Source: Choanephora cucurbitarum (taxonomy: Eukaryota > Mucoromycota > Mucoromycetes > Mucorales > Choanephoraceae). From it: a DNA stretch of 64,000 nt. The notes under the pieces are model-generated. The model saw only the letters and a program-made list of their open reading frames with translations, made no database searches and had not been told where the DNA came from. A program made the position numbers and the translations under genes. Below, piece by piece: positions 33,415-51,568 of this stretch (positions are counted from its first letter, which is position 1; every line of letters begins with the position of its first letter). The stretch spans positions 215,687 through 279,686 of the forward strand of contig JAIWNI010000034.1 of NCBI GenBank assembly GCA_025331435.1. The letters are read 5' to 3'.

Positions 33415-35568
33415 TCACATCCATCCCAATAGTTTCCACCAGCCCATACCAATCGTGAAATAGACAAATAGATAGAGTAGAGCAATTTGGAAACCAATGA
33501 TAAACCATTTTGATCGCTTGACATAGCCAGGTGCAAAATACATGGCTAAGCTTCCTGTAGAAAAGTTGGTCTATGTCACAGAGGGTAAGCATGAGTTTAG
33601 GCGAATGTTTTGTTTGACTTACCATACAACCACCCAGTGCACCAAAATAGGCCAGTAAACATGTTAGTATCATTGGATTTGCTCCCAAGGCATGACCTGC
33701 ATCCAAAAAGGTGGCAACAAAAGCGACGGTATGTGCACTCAATGAAGAGAACATAAATGTAGTCAAGAAGTAAGCGATACTCAAAGCAGGTACTGGTGGT
33801 AAATGAAGATGAATAATAGCAGATGAGATTTTATGACCTAGGAATTGAGAAGCACCTGACTCTGACAATTGATTTGCCATTGTAACAAAACCACCTAACC
33901 AGAAAAGTGTCTCCCACTTTTTCAAAAGAATAAAGGAGGAGAGAAAGGGTGAATACTTTGCATATATTTTTTCTTAAGAGAGAATGACTTACAGCATTTG
34001 TATTGTTTGAAACATCTTTCCATTGAATGGTACCCATATGTAATAAGGAAGCAATACCCACCAAAGCAACCAAAGTAGAATCAATTGAAGTATAAGCTGA
34101 AGTAACCCATAATACAAGACAACCAAGTAAAACAAAGCATAATTGCTATAGAGTAATAAAGTGATGATAAGTGATCGACAGAGAGAGAGAGAGAGAGAAT
34201 AACATGAAGGGGGGGATAAAGAGACTGTTGATTGTTTACATACCCATTCCTTACAAGTCATTCGTCCCATTTCTTGAAGTTGTTTGATGGCATGTTTCAC
34301 TACATCGTCTATGTCGACCTTCATCTGTTGCCCTTCCTCTTCCTCATTGACCTTTGTCTTCAATAAACCACATGACCATGCAATCACTAAAGGGAGAACA
34401 ACTGCACACACCAAAGCAGGTACACAACTACCAGTGATCCAAGTCATGAAATTAAAGTGTAAATCAGGATAAAGTGTATTTGCTTTAGCCAAAACAATAG
34501 GGTTAGGTGCCATGCCTATCAATCAAAAAAAAAAAAGAAGTGAGTCAAGCCATTCCATTACAAAAAAAAAAAGGGTTTTCTTTACCTGTTAAATACATGG
34601 AGGCAGATAAAAGGTTTGCATGAGCCCCCACCAACATTAAAAAGCTACCTATTTTTGGATTTTGAGAAGGAGTGGAGCCTAAACTGGTAGCAATGGATTG
34701 AACGACAGGCAAGACAATACCACCTCCTCGAGCTGTATTACTAGGTACAAATGGAGCCAAAAACAATTCTAAATCGCTCAAATAAAAATTAGTGGGGTTT
34801 CCTTTGTATGGATCAACGTCTACCTGATATAAGGACAGCATAACCCAATCCAATGATACGGTTACCAAACAAGCGAATCATCACTAAAGAAATACGTTTT
34901 CCGAGTTGAGTCACTTCTACAGCCTTTCCAAGATGAAAAGCTGCAAAAATAAGCCAGACAACCGAACTTGAGAAGCCTTCAAGTGAATGATGAAAGGCCT
35001 CTTGACCTCCATCACATTGATAGATGTTTTCTGTCAAGGGATTCGATTCGCCGCAGAGACGACACTCGACACTGAGTCCAGTGACACTATCTCGACATTG
35101 AAACGAGCGTGTGAGGGACAATAAGGTCAATGAGCTTATGACAAGTACTGATATATCAACTGATGTTGTAATGAGGGCAAAAATACAGCTAAAGAAAATG
35201 ACAAAAAAAAAATCAGTGTCCTCTCTCAGTTTCAGTAGAAAGGCAATACCTGATAAATACAGCAAGCAGTCTGATGGATGTAACTGTAAGTTCTTCAGTG
35301 GGTTTTGTATAGAACCAAATGATAGATCCAAGTATTAGAGATGGTATTAATTGAAATATACTCGATGATTTCAATGCATAATATACTACAGTATCCTATC
35401 AATATCATGTATTCCCAATTAAATATTTTTTTCCCTACATTCATGCCATTTGTCATTTTCCACTTTTACAAGCGGTATGGTCTCATTGTTGATAGGTAAT
35501 AACAGAGAGGTTTGCTCATTAGGTTCTATTTGACTTGCTGTATCAATACTGTTGTAGTTACCACCCAT
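33415..35568 (-). CDS. DASS-family anion (di/tricarboxylate or sulfate) transporter
   Basis: Eight exons on the minus strand: 35568-35439, 35385-35250, 35188-34824, 34768-34586, 34515-34244, 34145-33993, 33916-33623 and 33570-33415; about 562 aa. It shows many hydrophobic segments and the DASS landmarks: FQLIPSLILGSIIWFYTKP near the N-terminus, SSSVVWLIFAAFHLGKAVE, FVPSNTARGGGIVLPVVQSI (first substrate/ion site), NPIVLAKANTLYP, ETLFWLGGFVTMANQLSESG and GGCMTNFSTGSLAMYFAPGY (second SNT-like site). Relatives move dicarboxylates, citrate or sulfate, with sodium or by exchange; the substrate is not set by sequence alone. The overall look is nearer to plastid/bacterial dicarboxylate exchangers. 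It is convergent with the KIN1 gene, stops 37 bp apart. Confidence 0.8.
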
Positions 35569-36606
35569 CTTGTCACTAGATAAATGAAGTGTCAGGGTTT
35601 GTATTTAAAAGAGAAATGGACACTATAGGAAGAAGAAGAAGAGGAAAGAGGTAGTCTGCTCTCAATGCATTTATATCTGAATTATTTTGTTCAGAAAATA
35701 CCATATTTGGTCTTTTTTTTTTCTCTTGGGTATCACAGGGCAAGATTTCGGCTAAAAAAAGAAGATGCCTCTCTCTCTCATTTTCTTTTTTTCTTTTTCT
35801 TTCTCTCTTTTGGCTTAATGCATAATACGTAAGTACCGAGTTTTCTTTTTGAGCAATAAGACATGGATATGCCAAATAACATTTGCATGCTTGGAATATG
35901 TATGTGACTATTGACATGCTGTGTTGATCATGACAGCTAGTGATATCATTATTCATTTGATACAAGTGTGGGGAAAGATTGGTTCCTGATTTATTCAAGC
36001 CATAATTTGTGTGACATAGAGAACTATATGTCTCATGAGTACTTAAGAAAGAGACGTAATAGCTGCTTCTATCCTTTCTATTTTGATCTGCCTATCCCTG
36101 CATAGGATAGTGAAGCTTGTTTAAGGAGAATGATGTATGCCTGGAAAGATAGATTTAAAATGCAGTAGTATAGTAATTTGTCCAGACATTTAAAAAAGAA
36201 AGAAAGATCACAGGACTATGTGCAATTTAAATGCAGGGCGATACTAAACCATTTAGAGGGCATCTGTTTACCCGTTGAGGCATTTATTGTAATACTAGGA
36301 ATTGTTATATGCACTTTGGTCTCAATTGTCTTTAGAGGATAGTTTTTTAATGCATACCAATAAAGCAGTACAATTGAGCATTTCAACAAACTTAAATTAT
36401 GCTTATTTTCAGACAAGAATAATAAGAAGCAGAGAAGAGTGAAGTATGTGTTTGCCTTGACAAATCAACTTAATATGGTGTCAATTATACTTGTCTTTTT
36501 GAAACAAATAAACCTATTTCTCTTCTGTGCAAATAAAAACTTTTTTCATTTAAAAGCAAAAAGACAGTATAGTAAATCTTGTTTCTTTCTCTCTCTCTTT
36601 TTATTA
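35569..36606. other. gene-free interval
   Basis: About 1 kb upstream of the DASS gene; AT-rich, GA/CT tracts at 35625-35660 and 35770-35815. No gene supported. Confidence 0.5.
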
Positions 36607-37616
36607 TTATAATTTGATAGTAGATGACAACAGGCTATCTTGGTGCCAAACAGAATACCACTTCTTGAATTGTTCTAAAAAGATAAAGGTAAAGATAGTC
36701 TGAGGACCAGTTCGCATAAAAGAAGGAGTCCATCCTTTAAAGAAAGCGAGCACTCCTTCTGATCTATACATTTGCAGCATAAAATGGAAGGCAGATAACT
36801 TGCCCTCTGAACCTGTGGCGGACATGATGCGAGTCTTGATTACATCAACAGGAGAGCATACTGTTGTTGCCACCAATCCCTACAGAAAAGTATATTGAGT
36901 CAATTTCATTTTTTTTTAATAGGGTAACTTACTGCAAGTATACTTGAAACCAAATGTAGACCAAAGCCTTCCTTGAGGAGTTGATTGCTAAGGAAACATG
37001 CTTTGAATCGATCATACGATACACATTGAGAAGATGTCATCAAGATAGCCCTGTTTACGTTTGGACCAACACCACGAAACAATGAGGCAAGTCCTTCCTC
37101 TCTTGTCATTCTTGCCAGTCCATCAAAGGCATGCATATAATTTCTTCTTACATGAGCTGGTAGTTGACCGTCATTTTGCATACGCACATTGACTACATCT
37201 CCAGGATTTCCACAAATGCCACCCACAATACCTGCTGCTGTTGAACACATCAATAGTTGCCATGTTGAAGGATCTATAGAAAGAAGAGTGTGTTTTGTTT
37301 AGACCTTGATAAAGAGTGATAAAAATAATTTACTTTTATTCTTTTGAAGAAGCATCTGCTTTAATGCATCATATCCACCAAGTCGAGCAGTTGAATAGGT
37401 TGCCTGCCTTAGAATAGAGGCAGAGAGACCAGCATAGATTTTAAGAAAACCCTCTGTTCGTACTACCTTCAGCAATGTGTGTAGCATGCCAGCATTCTGA
37501 CCTCCCCTTGAGTTCTGTAAGCGAACTTTGGTGAGATCGAGAGGATGAACGATGACAGCAGCACAACAAGAGGCTAATCCGCCAAAGTAAAAAGGTGATT
37601 TTATTATATCTGCCAT
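36607..37616 (-). CDS. DIC1: mitochondrial dicarboxylate carrier
   Basis: Three exons: 37616-37334, 37273-36933 and 36879-36607, about 298 aa, the usual carrier length. Three mitochondrial carrier repeats are visible through their signatures: PLDLTKVRLQN, PGDVVNVRMQND and PVDVIKTRIM, each followed by an acidic/glycine motif (EGFLKIYAGL, EGLASLFRGV, EGVLAFFKGW). The second-repeat signature NVRMQND and the following RRNYMHAFDGLARM are characteristic of the dicarboxylate carrier, which swaps malate or succinate for phosphate across the inner membrane. The second signature has PGD where most carriers have PxD with another residue. It lies beside a DASS anion transporter, also a possible dicarboxylate carrier. 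Confidence 0.9.
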
Positions 37617-37787
37617 ATGCCAAAAGTAGATAAAAAAGAGAAAGAAAGTCAGAAAGTCAGAAAGTAGTGCTTTTATTCTTTAAGGAAAAGCTAAATCAAG
37701 GGAGGATGATCAACAGTGCGTTTTAGGGGTGGAAGGTTTTTTCTCTTTGTTTATTGCAATAAATCAAAAGTATATATAAAATGGGCT

Positions 37788-39019
37788 TTAATTATCATCA
37801 TCATCATAATCATCATCATCTACACCAAAATCACTTTCATCACCAGATTCATACCAGCTTATAAAAGAATAAGTCTCATAACAGAAATTAGAGTAGTGTC
37901 GCTACTTACAAGTTATCATCTTCCTCTATTTCTGGTGGAGCTGTAGGCATGAAATCTTGTTCTGATGTTGGCATCTTAAATCCACTGGGAATATCTTTTT
38001 TTGAAGCGTCTACTTGTTCTATTGAATTACTGTCAACAGTCAAGCTCACACATGTACGTCTTCCTACTCACTTTTCACAACACTCTCAAACATGTCACGG
38101 TTCTTTCTGTAAGCCACCTAAGACAACACATAAATGATCCTGTTCAACTGTTTCCTCTGTCACTTACACCTGCATCTACATTGGCTGGACTTGAGCAGTT
38201 GGGATCAGCCAATAAGGAAATAATGGACACAAGTACACCTAAATTTGATCATCAGCAACTTCATTTCACTACTTTCGACTCCATTGACACCTACTCTCAA
38301 CAGACTAAAATGAAATAGAAAGAAATAAAATAGGGAATTGAATAACCTTGTATAGATACAATAAATAATAAGTCATTTACCTGTGTAGGATTCCATCGTT
38401 CCTAATGATAAAGAAAATAAAAGAAATAAGCAAACCCTATCTCATTCAGTCTGTCTCTTTTTTATACCTCTGCTTTTTCGCCACTGATTGGATCTTCGCC
38501 TGGAGGATGAAGAATAGAGATACAGAGTCTACCATCAGGATACACTAAATATAAGGAGATGAGCATAAACAAGGGGAGGGGGGGACTTAAGAGAGATGTG
38601 CTCAAGTAACGTTACCATTTGGGTGATAAAATTCATTATTAAATTTAAAGGTAGGTGGATTAAAAGGGTAATCATCAGGAAATGTCATTGTAGCCTAAAC
38701 AAGAGGATAAGTAGCTTCATCTAAGCTCTCATTCTGTTCTCTTTTTACCTTGAAATAACCACCTTCATACATTGTTTTGGGTGAACCGATAAGTGCAACA
38801 TCCCTTATATACACATTAGCAAGCCTTTATTTTTTTAGGTTTTTTTTTGTCACTCAACTTACCATTCAAAGATATTGTCGTCTTTGAGATCAACCACAAA
38901 ACCAGGAACGGGATTCCTTGTTAACTCTATCAAACAACATGAGTCTTTCTTTAGCGTAGTTGATCTCATCGTATCTCACCTTTGAACTGTCTTTGAAGAA
39001 TATTTGCAGCAGAAGCCAT
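37788..39019 (-). CDS. CDC34: CDC34-type ubiquitin-conjugating enzyme E2
   Basis: Eleven exons: 39019-38980, 38926-38863, 38803-38749, 38694-38616, 38544-38468, 38401-38381 (21 nt), 38304-38295 (10 nt), 38238-38168, 38117-38072, 38018-37910 and 37857-37788; all phases agree, 213 aa. Core: RQFKELTRNPVPGF, FPDDYPFNPPTFKF, YHPNVYPDGRLCISILHPPG with the active cysteine in RLCISIL. The acidic insertion GEDPISGEKAEERW after the catalytic Cys and the tail DNFWYESGDESDFGVDDDDY are hallmarks of Cdc34/UBE2R, which works with SCF ligases to drive G1/S and other degradation. The tail is shorter than in budding yeast. Confidence 0.92.
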
Positions 39020-40942
39020 TTTTCTTTCTCTTTAAATATGCTCTAAGCGAAAAGAAGAATGAAAAAGAAAATAAAGAAAGAAAGAAAAAAGAAGAAAAAG
39101 AAAAAAAGATAGGCTTACTATTATTACAGAATAATCGTGCCCATAAAAAATTAAAAAAAGAGAGAGAGAATCTGCGGTGTTTCAATGCTAGTATGTACAA
39201 AATAAGCAAGTGTATTAACAAATCAAATCAAGCAGAAATGTAGACAACAATCTGCTTTTCTTGAGTGAATGAAATAGACTAGCTCATCTCATATGTATGC
39301 ATACATACAAGTGTACATTTATGTACTTATATGGATCTATAAATCAACTGAGAGAAACAAGGCAACCACTTAAAGGTGTGGTTACAAAAGAACAAGCTGC
39401 GGACAAGTTCCTCGGTTACGAACCATCAAAAATAAACTCAGTGAATTAGTCTGACAAGAAGAAGAAGTATTGGTAAGCATATATTGGATCTATTAGCAAT
39501 AAGACAAAGACAGACATGCACACAGATAAACGTATTGACTAGCACATACATACAATAGTTACACAGCATAAGTATTTCTTTTTTTATTTAAAGGAAAAAG
39601 ACTTGACTTTTAGTCACTAGAGCCTATAGATCAAAACCTTCTCAAGTGTACTCTAAAAGAAAAGACAAGTATGGTAGCCCTGATATCATGTTTGCTGGAT
39701 TATATAACAACATTCTGTGTATCTCTTTCAGTCAACTACACAATCAATCAGTTAAAGTACTTGCTTCTCTTCTTCCAGAAATAAATCATTTCTTTTGTCA
39801 AAGGTAAGTACCCCCAAGCAGTGACATCCTTATCAAGAGCTCATCTACCTTCTTAAACAAACAGTTTGGGTTGTTCTCTCTTTTCTACAGTCAATGGAGT
39901 TTGTATAGAAAATAGACAAAACAATGCTGGCTTATTGGCACTAAAATAACATAGACAAGCATCGGTGATCTCAAGGATTGATAGTGATCTAAGAAGAAGG
40001 TGCAGGAATTTACAAATTCTTTCTCTCTTTCACTTTCATTGTAACTCCCGATGAGTTTAAATACACATCAGTCAAAGGTCAACTATGCATATCAACACTA
40101 ATGCATCCGATTCTTGCAGCCTGTAATGACCCACCACAGAGATATCTGTCAATAGCTTATGATACTGTATCAGTCTCGATATCTTTTTCTTATGGAGGGA
40201 ATGCTTTTCTTCAATAGGTTCCTGTTACCAATTCCAATTATCTGTTCCTGAGTGCCTGAGATTGCATTGATACTTGCTTTATTTAAAAAGGGCTACTGTG
40301 TGTATGAAATTGAATCAGATACAAATTCACCTATTCCAACTATTTTCCTTTTCCCGTCTACATTCCATGCAAGCAATGTCTTCAATCTATACCAACCCAT
40401 TAAGACATCAGTATGATAAGTCTATAAAAGCTGGGTCATCATAAGCTCAGCAAAGTGCGCTCAGATAAGACGCAAAAATCAATTGTGTAGTATCATTGTA
40501 GTGTCCTTTAAGGAAAACAAAATTATAGATAGAGCAAAATACTTGGTGAGTATAGGCACTCTTGCGCACTGATAACACAAGACCCGCTCTATTGCTCTCT
40601 GTCTAAGTACTTTCAAGAATGCTTATTGAAGCTGTTCTTTAGATGTGTGTATGTGTCTGACAAGTATCTTTACTGTAAATGCGCTTCCTGTGCTGAACTT
40701 CAAATTTAATTTTGGGAAACAGTCTACACAGCCTATTCACGAAACAACGTACACTCCTCACATGATTCCCCTTGACACACTTTTTTATTTTTCCCTTTTC
40801 TTTTCTCTTTTTTTTTTCTTCTCTTCTTACCTTATACCATCTCGGCTCTTTCATTTTTTTTAATAAGGTAACAAGGCAAATTTACCAAGAAAGAAAGAAC
40901 TCAACTAACACTTACTTGCTTATGTTGTTAATAGATATAATC
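39020..40942. other. divergent intergenic region
   Basis: 1.9 kb between CDC34 and VMA1 starts. Contains a palindrome-rich stretch at 39290-39325 (ATGTATGCATACATAC) and poly-pyrimidine at 40780-40835. No gene or known RNA recognised. Confidence 0.45.
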
Positions 40943-43318
40943 ATGGTAACGCCTTATGCCTTCTATATGATAGGCATTCATGTACACTGACTTTATTCTT
41001 TTATACTGTATTGGATAGGCTGGAGCACTTGAAAACGCACAAAAAGAATTACCTAGAATCAGAGACCACGAACGCGAGTCTGACTTTGGCTCTATCTTCT
41101 CTGTCTCTGGTCCAGGTAAAGTTCTTGTAGATGTTTGTCTATTTTGGATATTAATCTATTTTCTCTTACTCTAGTCGTTGTTGCTGAAAACATGCGTGGT
41201 TCTGCCATGTATGAATTGGTAAGAACCAAAATAAAATAAATAAATAAAAACATACTGAATAACACCTTTCTATCTATGTATAGGTTCGTGTTGGTCACAG
41301 TGAACTTGTTGGTGAAGTTATTCGTATTGATGGTGATAAGACAACAATCCAAGTTTATGAAGAAACTGGTAAATTTTCACTGAAATGTTTCAGAAAAAAA
41401 GAGAGAGAGAGAGAGAAAAAAATATTAAATTTTACTTGCCTTTCCCTTTTCTAAATTAGGTGGTCTTACTGTTGGTGATCCTGTATTGAGATCTGGTAAG
41501 CCATTATCTGTTGAACTTGGTCCTGGTAAGTTGCTGCATAAACGACGCGTTTCTTCATGATCATTAAGGTTGGCTCTCTTTCTCTTTGAAAAGGTCTTAT
41601 GTCAAATATCTATGATGGTATTCAACGTCCGCTCAAGGTATACAAAAGAATAATAAAAGATTACATCAGATACTCAACTGTTTATAGACTATTCAAGATA
41701 TCTCTCAAAGTATCTATATTCCTCGTGGTATTTCCACTCCTGCATTGGACAAAGCCTTTGCTTGGGACTTTGAACCTATTAACTTTAAGGTAAGACTACG
41801 CTTGATAAGAAGAGTGAGAGAAACTGACTTTCATAAAAAAAAAAAAAGGTTGGTGATCATATTACTGGTGGTGATATTTACGGTAAGGTATATGAAAACT
41901 CGCTTGTCAATCTCCACAACATCATGTTGCCTCCCAAGAACCGTGGTACTATCACCTACATTGCTCCCAAGGGTCAATACACACTTCAGGATGTTGTACT
42001 TGAAACCGAATTCGAAGGCGAAACCACCAAGTATACCATGAGCCAACTCTGGCCTGTCCGTTCTCCTCGTCCTGTTGCCGAAAAGTTGACTGCCAACAAC
42101 CCTCTATTGACTGGTCAACGTGTCCTTGACTCTCTTTTCCCTTGTGTCCAAGGTGGTACCACTGCCATTCCCGGTGCCTTTGGTTGTGGTAAAACTGTCA
42201 TTTCACAATCTCTTTCCAAGTACTCCAATTCCGATGTGATTATCTACGTTGGTTGTAAGTTATCTGATCAAAGAGAGAACAATTTGTTGATTTTTTTAAA
42301 TTTAGGTGGTGAACGTGGTAATGAAATGGCTGAAGTATTGATGGATTTCCCTGAACTTTCAATTGAGATTGAAGGTCGTAAGGAATCTATCATGAAGCGT
42401 ACTACTTTGATTGCCAATACCTCTAATATGCCTGTCGCTGCTCGTGAAGCCTCTATCTACACTGGTATCACTCTCTCTGAATACTTCCGTGATCAAGGTA
42501 AGAACGTCTCCATGATGGCTGATTCTACCTCTCGTTGGGCCGAAGCTCTTCGTGAAATCTCCGGTCGTCTTGCTGAAATGCCTGCTGATTCCGGTTACCC
42601 TGCTTACCTTGGTGCTCGTCTTGCCTCTTTCTATGAACGTGCTGGTAGAGCCACCTGTCTTGGTAACCCTAGCCGTGAAGGTAGTGTCACTGTTGTCGGT
42701 GCTGTCTCTCCACCTGGTGGTGATTTCTCTGACCCTGTCACTACCTCTACACTCGGTATTGTCCAGGTCTTCTGGGGTCTTGATAAGAAGCTTGCTCAAC
42801 GTAAGCATTTCCCTTCAGTCAACTGGAACTTGTCTTACTCCAAGTACATGAAGGTACTTGAACCTTACTATGAAAAGAATGATCCCGAATACATCCATCT
42901 TCGTGACAAGTGTAAGGAAATCCTTCAGATGGAAGAAAACCTTTCTGAAATTGTCCAGTTGGTTGGTAAGTCTGGTTTGAACGAATCTGATAAGATCACT
43001 CTTGAAATTGCTCAGATCATCAAGGACGATTTCCTTCAACAGAATGGTTACAGTAACTATGATCGTTACTGTCCCTTCTACAAGACAACCTGGATGTTGC
43101 GTAACATGATTGGTTTCTATGACCATGCTACACATGCTGTTGAATCTTCAAACAACCAGATCACTTGGTCCAAGATCCGTGAAGCCATGGGTGATGTTCT
43201 CTACAAGTTGTCTTCTATGAAGTTTGAAGATCCTGCTGAAGGACAAGATGTTCTTTGTGAAAAGTACAATGCTCTTCACAAGGAAATTGAAGCTAGATTC
43301 AACGATCTCGAAGCCTAA
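40943..43318 (+). CDS. VMA1: V-type ATPase catalytic subunit A
   Basis: Nine coding exons: 40943-40945, 41019-41115, 41175-41218, 41284-41368, 41460-41525, 41594-41637, 41688-41789, 41849-42254 and 42306-43318; about 619 aa, the normal length. The first coding exon holds only the ATG, spliced to GCTGGAGCACTT to give [13 protein letters not shown], the usual VMA1 start. Also seen: FSVSGPVVVAENM, SVELGPGL, the P-loop [36 protein letters not shown] and [17 protein letters not shown]. The subunit hydrolyses ATP in the V1 sector to acidify vacuoles. No intein is present between the P-loop and the catalytic motifs, unlike in Saccharomyces. Introns are crowded in the 5' third. Confidence 0.95.
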
Positions 43319-44314
43319 TCTTTCTTCCTCTTTTGTTATTATTCTATTCCTTCATGTATACACACATCTCTCTCTCTTTTTTGTTGTCAAATTACCCGCT
43401 TTTTTTTTTCTTTATTACCTAAAATAAATCATTACCGAAAATGAATAAAAAAAAAAAAGAGAGAGAACTTTAAAGAAATGTTTCTAAAGAGAATGAAGGC
43501 AGTTATTTTTTCTTAAAACATGCAGGGTTCTGCTTTTTTCTTAGCAGACCTATCTGTCTAATCTTTTTTGAACCCTTTTTCTCCCCCCTTAGAAAGGAAC
43601 AACAGACAGTTTTTTTCTCCACAAAAAAAGGGCTATCTTATTCACTAATGTAATTTCATCATTGGGCGTTGTCAATTTAAGCATTAAAATTGCCAAAACA
43701 GGTCATCCAAAATAAGAAGTAATTGTTTGAAGCCAGCCAAATAATGAGATCAAAAAAATAAAATAGAAGATGCTATAAGCATAATCATTGTTTGAAATCT
43801 AGACAATCAATAAAAACGAAAGGGAGGAGGAGGAGAGGGGGGGGACCTTCATGGAATGACAAACAATAGCTTATATTGTCAGTCTGTTTATTTCAATTTT
43901 CTTAAGCTTAACTGGATCAAAAGACATAAGCTTCAGGATATTGAGATCCAAAGAAAAAAGAAAAAAAGACAGCCAAACTAACCCTTACTTTCTCCACACA
44001 CACACACAGTTACCTTAAAGACCAATTTAGAAACTGCATAAATTATGTAACCTATCAAGGCACATTCTACCATCATGGCTATATGGTTAATTTTTCTTTC
44101 TTTCTTATCTATGTTTCTCAAATTAAGAGAGGAGTGGGGGGGGGGGTTTCGAACGACTGTACATCTACCAAAAGAACGCGTTTTTAAGAAACTAAAACGT
44201 GACCTTTATTTTATTTATTATTATTATTATTATTCTCAGGCACTTGAAAAATTCTCTTCTTTTTTTTTTTCTTTCATACATTAACATATCTATATATATG
44301 CTTGAATAGACAAG
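43319..44314. other. gene-free interval
   Basis: 1 kb between VMA1 and the CHD gene; G-tracts at 43836-43844 and 44138-44147, CT and poly-T runs. No gene seen. Confidence 0.5.
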
Positions 44315-50094
<5,780 letters not shown>

Positions 50095-50493
50095 AATAAA
50101 AATTGAAGGCTTTGCCAACTTTGATCTGTTTTAAGAAGGGCTGATTGTGGCGACTCGCTTGATTTTTTTTTAAAAAAGGAATTTCTGTCAATATTTCAAG
50201 GCAAATCAATGCACAAGGTGCTTACTTGTGCTATTGAGATAAAAACAACCCAGTAGCACTGAAATCCAGAAACAAGAAGGACTTTAATATCGATTTCAAT
50301 CACATAAGAGAAGCTTTCCTTTAATTGACAACAAATTCTGTTTTTTTTGAACATTTTATATTTACAAATGATATATCGGATTCCTTTTCTGTATTTTTCT
50401 TTGCTTCAGCCGATCTTTTTTGTTTTTCAAAATCCGATATTTATAGCTTAAAATAGATGAGGAATAATATAAATAGAAAGACAATCATTTCAA

Positions 50494-51568
50494 TTAACCG
50501 GCAATGCCTGTACCGAAGAGTGAGGTCAAATCTGAGCTCTGTATTGAAAAAGACAGTCAGTAAATGAGTCATTTAAAACCTTAAAAGAAATAAAGAAAAT
50601 TACCTGAATAGGACAGGCCATACTCATCGTTTTGGAGATAGTAATTGTGATGGGAATACCAATGATACGAACAGTAGGATGAACATAATAGTCAATATCG
50701 ATATTCTTAGGTGCACTACCGTCGAAGCCACACTTGGTCACTAGATCCATCAAGACGCCCTGTTGGCCTGAGTCTGTTGAATTCACACTGACGTCAAATG
50801 GAAACGTAATATTGGTAACAGCATTTGAGCTGATATGTAAATCAGTGACATTACCACCACCAATGTAAACGTTATAAGGTGCAGGGTAATAAGCCTAAAC
50901 CACCACAAAAAAAAAAAATTTTTTCTTCTTAGTCAATGATCTTACTTCTCTCACTCTCTAAAAGAGTTATAACTTACATCAGCTGTGATCTTCTCGAAAG
51001 TAATACTTTCAAAGTTAGGGTTATCAACTGTAATACCGATCTTGAAATTCATATTAAGCACATTATTGGTAAAAGCAACATTTGGTTCGCCTTGGAGACC
51101 CGTATAGCTGACAGTAGGTACCTTAAATAAGGCAGCCAGAACACCAATGACGATAGCTAGGATGATGATAATCAAAAGAATGATACAGCTACACCAACGA
51201 AGCCACTTTGGGCAACAGGTACAACAGCCACAACAGAGTTTATCAATACATGAACGCTTCTTTCTTTCTCGGGGAATGATTTTCTCTATTTCGTCATCGG
51301 AATCATAATGATCCATAAACTTCATGTCTGACATAGAATCTCTTTGATGCAAACCATTGTAGTTTGTCTGCGGTGGTGAAGGTGCGTAACCGGGCGGACT
51401 GTTGTGATTGTACACTGGGTAAGGGGAAGGGGAATTCACGGGCATTTCATTCATGCCAAGTTGATCGGATGATTGGGCTGTTTCAATATGATGTGGTAGT
51501 GGTGGTGCTGAAGCTTTGCTACTATAATAGTCACCATTACTGTATTGTTTTTGTGGTGGGGCTGGCAT
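50494..51568 (-). CDS. LEA_2-like type II membrane protein
   Basis: Three exons: 51568-50978, 50894-50604 and 50538-50494; 308 aa. Residues 1-100 are a P/Y/S-rich cytosolic tail. A cysteine cluster (KLCCGCCTCCPKWLRWCSC), a likely palmitoylation site, precedes one membrane helix (IILLIIIILAIVIGVLAALF). The outer part resembles the LEA_2/WHy fold: VPTVSYTGLQG, NMNFKIGITVDNPN, FEKITADV, NAVTNITFPFDVS and IIGIPITITISKTMSM. Similar fungal proteins occur at plasma membrane or vacuole and related LEA_2 domains bind lipids. The last coding exon is short (SSDLTSLFGTGIAG). Function unknown. Confidence 0.75.

Noticed and set aside
42182..42330. Possible VMA1 intein
   Set aside because: The catalytic region runs without interruption; only a 51-nt spliceosomal intron is present.
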